64,000 nt of DNA. Source: Sphingobacterium paucimobilis HER1398 (GTDB lineage: Bacteria; Bacteroidota; Bacteroidia; Sphingobacteriales; Sphingobacteriaceae). Where the stretch lies: the NCBI RefSeq assembly GCF_000416985.1, contig NZ_ATDL01000012.1:124001-188000 (forward strand), written 5' to 3'. The notes beneath the pieces were generated by a model. The model did no database searches. It worked only from the letters and a program-made list of their open reading frames with translations, and was not told the DNA's origin. Below are positions 62,376 through 64,000 of this stretch, piece by piece. Each line of letters starts with the position of its first letter. The first letter of the stretch is position 1. The position numbers and the translations under genes were made by a program.

Positions 62376-64000
62376 TTAAAACAAACTCGGGAATCGTGTC
62401 GGATCCACATCGTTCATGATGCGATATACCGCTTCGACAATATCATCTACAGAAGGCTTACTAAAGTAATCGCCATCCGATCCGTATGGAGGGCGATGGG
62501 CTTTAGCACTTAAGGTCAATGGTTGACTGTCCAAATGATAATAGCCGCCCTGTTCTTCCAGGATCTGCTGCAGGATAAAAGCACTTGCACCACCTGGCAC
62601 ATCCTCATCCACAACAAGAAGGCGATTCGTTTTCTGCAGAGAACTCGCACAAAGGTGCTCCCTGTCAAAAGGCTGCAAGCACTGTATATCAATAATTTCA
62701 ATAGATATCCTCACCTTATCCAGCTCCAGCGCAGCTTCCTGTACCAATCTCAAAGTAGATCCATAGGACACCACCGTCACATCAGTTCCTGCACGCAACA
62801 GTTCCGCGACGCCCAGTGGCACGGTAAATTCACCCACATTGGAAGGCATCTTTTCTTTCAGCCGATAGCCATTCAAGCATTCTATCACCAAGGCAGGATC
62901 GTCCGATTTTAACAGCGTATTGTACATTCCCGCAGCCTGTGTCATATTTCGAGGTACACAGAGGTGGATACCCCGCAGTGCGCCCAAGAGCACTGTCATC
63001 GGCGAGCCCGAATGCCATACCCCTTCGAGTCTGTGACCACGTGTACGTATGATCAATGGCGCCTTCTGCTGACCTTTGGTACGGTATCCCAGCGAAGCAA
63101 GGTCATCGCTCAATACAGGCAATGCGTACAGCAGGTAATCCAGATACTGTATCTCCGCTATAGGCCGTAAGCCCCTCGCCGCCAAACCGATTCCCTTACC
63201 AATAATCGTTGATTCCCGTATCCCGGTATCAAAGATCCGCATCTCACCAAACTTTTCCTGCAATCCAGCAAAACCTTGATTCACGTCACCGATCTTACCA
63301 ACATCCTCACCAAAAGCCAGTATGCGCTCATCATTCTGAAAATTCGCTTCAAAACAAGCATTCAATACCTCTCTGCCGTCTACAATAGCGGCATTATCGG
63401 CATACTCCGCAGCAACCATAGGCACCTGCAACGGACTCTTATCCGTTTCCACATACAGCGAACTGTTGTATCGGTCCTCGTTCAGCTGCTGCTTTTCCTT
63501 ATACCAATGGAGCAGCGCCCGCTTTTCTGGAGAATCCTTAAAGCGCAATTCGCGCAACACCAATCTTATCGTACCATATACTTCCTTCAGCGAGGGTTCC
63601 GAAGTGCTGATCAACATCTTCAGAGGCAACTCCACCACCTCCTCTTTGATTTCAGACAGCAACGATACAGCCTCTTCCAATTCTCCCTGGAGCAACTTAC
63701 GATAATCCGACCATGCCCTACGCTGCTCACTTCTCACAAAATCCTTGGCACGTTTTTCTATTTCGAGCACTTCTTCCTCCGTAGCGATACCGGCGTCCAG
63801 CATCCATTGCCGCATTTTCGTATTACAATCGTAGTCAACCTCCCATTGCAGGCGTTCTTGGGATTTATACCGCTCGTGCGATCCCGACGAAGAATGCCCT
63901 TGAGGCTGTGTCAATTCCGTAACATGTACCAAACAAGGAATATGCTTCTCTCGGGCTATTTGGGCTGCTTTTTCATAAGCCTCACAGAGACTGGGGTAAT
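62376..64000 (-). CDS. 2-oxoacid dehydrogenase E1, fused alpha/beta subunits (5' end outside window)
   Basis: The thiamine-diphosphate-dependent E1 component, probably of branched-chain 2-oxoacid (2-oxoisovalerate) or a related dehydrogenase. The frame is open to the right edge, so the N-terminal part of the alpha subunit is missing. Visible: the end of the alpha region with PQGHSSSGSHERYKS (alpha regulatory-loop motif), a helical linker of about 130 residues, then the whole beta subunit (ILAFGEDVGKIGDVNQGF, IFDTGIRESTIIGKGIGLA, YGSTLRLVQEAA, DEDVPGGASAFI). An apparent start at 63932 is an internal TTG. It is convergent with the ROK gene, 12 nt apart. Confidence 0.9.
   Translation of the reverse strand, partial: YPSLCEAYEKAAQIAREKHIPCLVHVTELTQPQGHSSSGSHERYKSQERLQWEVDYDCNTKMRQWMLDAGIATEEEVLEIEKRAKDFVRSEQRRAWSDYRKLLQGELEEAVSLLSEIKEEVVELPLKMLISTSEPSLKEVYGTIRLVLRELRFKDSPEKRALLHWYKEKQQLNEDRYNSSLYVETDKSPLQVPMVAAEYADNAAIVDGREVLNACFEANFQNDERILAFGEDVGKIGDVNQGFAGLQEKFGEMRIFDTGIRESTIIGKGIGLAARGLRPIAEIQYLDYLLYALPVLSDDLASLGYRTKGQQKAPLIIRTRGHRLEGVWHSGSPMTVLLGALRGIHLCVPRNMTQAAGMYNTLLKSDDPALVIECLNGYRLKEKMPSNVGEFTVPLGVAELLRAGTDVTVVSYGSTLRLVQEAALELDKVRISIEIIDIQCLQPFDREHLCASSLQKTNRLLVVDEDVPGGASAFILQQILEEQGGYYHLDSQPLTLSAKAHRPPYGSDGDYFSKPSVDDIVEAVYRIMNDVDPTRFPSLF

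Overview
The window is chromosomal DNA from a member of the Bacteroidota, most probably a Sphingobacterium/Pedobacter-like Sphingobacteriaceae. The evidence is direct: promoters of the phylum type (TTTG, 19-21 nt, TAnnTTTG) recur in front of genes; the primary sigma factor is the short 286-residue form; glutamine synthetase is type III; there is an S46 dipeptidyl-peptidase, a TonB receptor, a secreted protein with a type-B type IX secretion (T9SS) C-terminal domain and a PorE-like TPR/propeller/OmpA protein. Gene density is high. Converging genes are separated by compact bidirectional hairpin terminators. I see no prophage, insertion sequence, CRISPR array or rRNA.

Layout. 1-1.6 kb: 3' end of smc and a small coiled-coil gene. 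1.6-7.4 kb: M13 and M16 metallopeptidases flanking a YgjP-like protein that lacks the metallopeptidase motif. 7.5-11.9 kb: xerD, then a three-gene His/Cys-rich metal-acquisition cassette (small secreted protein, TonB receptor, His-rich lipoprotein) under one promoter that overlaps a 17-bp palindrome. 11.9-13.2 kb: tRNA-Arg(CCG), a candidate small RNA and riboflavin synthase. 13.2-20.6 kb: oxyR with a CBS-containing ClC channel, a DPP11-like S46 peptidase, a secreted rhodanese-thioredoxin fusion, DUF423 and a second ClC. 20.6-25.6 kb: isocitrate dehydrogenase, a CPA2 antiporter and a LolC/E-like permease. 25.7-38.7 kb: fmt, an XRE regulator, rpoD, a SIMPL protein, an S9 peptidase, glnA type III, kdsB, a glycosyltransferase-FKBP-aldo/keto reductase operon and an S1/P1-type nuclease. 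38.7-48.3 kb: T9SS cargo, queE, a PorE-like protein, two Gfo/Idh oxidoreductases, a DUF819 transporter and a thioesterase. 48.5-54.2 kb: the rod-shape cluster mreB-mreC-mreD-mrdA-rodA. 54.2-56.6 kb: nucleoside phosphorylase, YigZ and a DMT transporter. 56.9-62.4 kb: an aromatic amino-acid operon (pheA, DAHP synthase-chorismate mutase fusion, aroA, aroC, ROK protein). 62.4-64 kb: the 3' part of a fused 2-oxoacid dehydrogenase E1.

The most striking element lies before pheA. A consensus promoter drives a short leader open reading frame with eight Tyr/Phe codons in nine, and a strong intrinsic terminator follows. A segment at the leader's 3' end is complementary to the terminator's 5' arm. This is the complete architecture of a ribosome-mediated Phe/Tyr transcription attenuator controlling the shikimate-to-phenylalanine operon. 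Second-rank items are the candidate ~73-nt small RNA next to tRNA-Arg, the palindrome-controlled and probably leaderless metal-uptake cassette, a 52-bp perfect palindrome at 4495-4546, and an intercistronic terminator between mreB and mreC.
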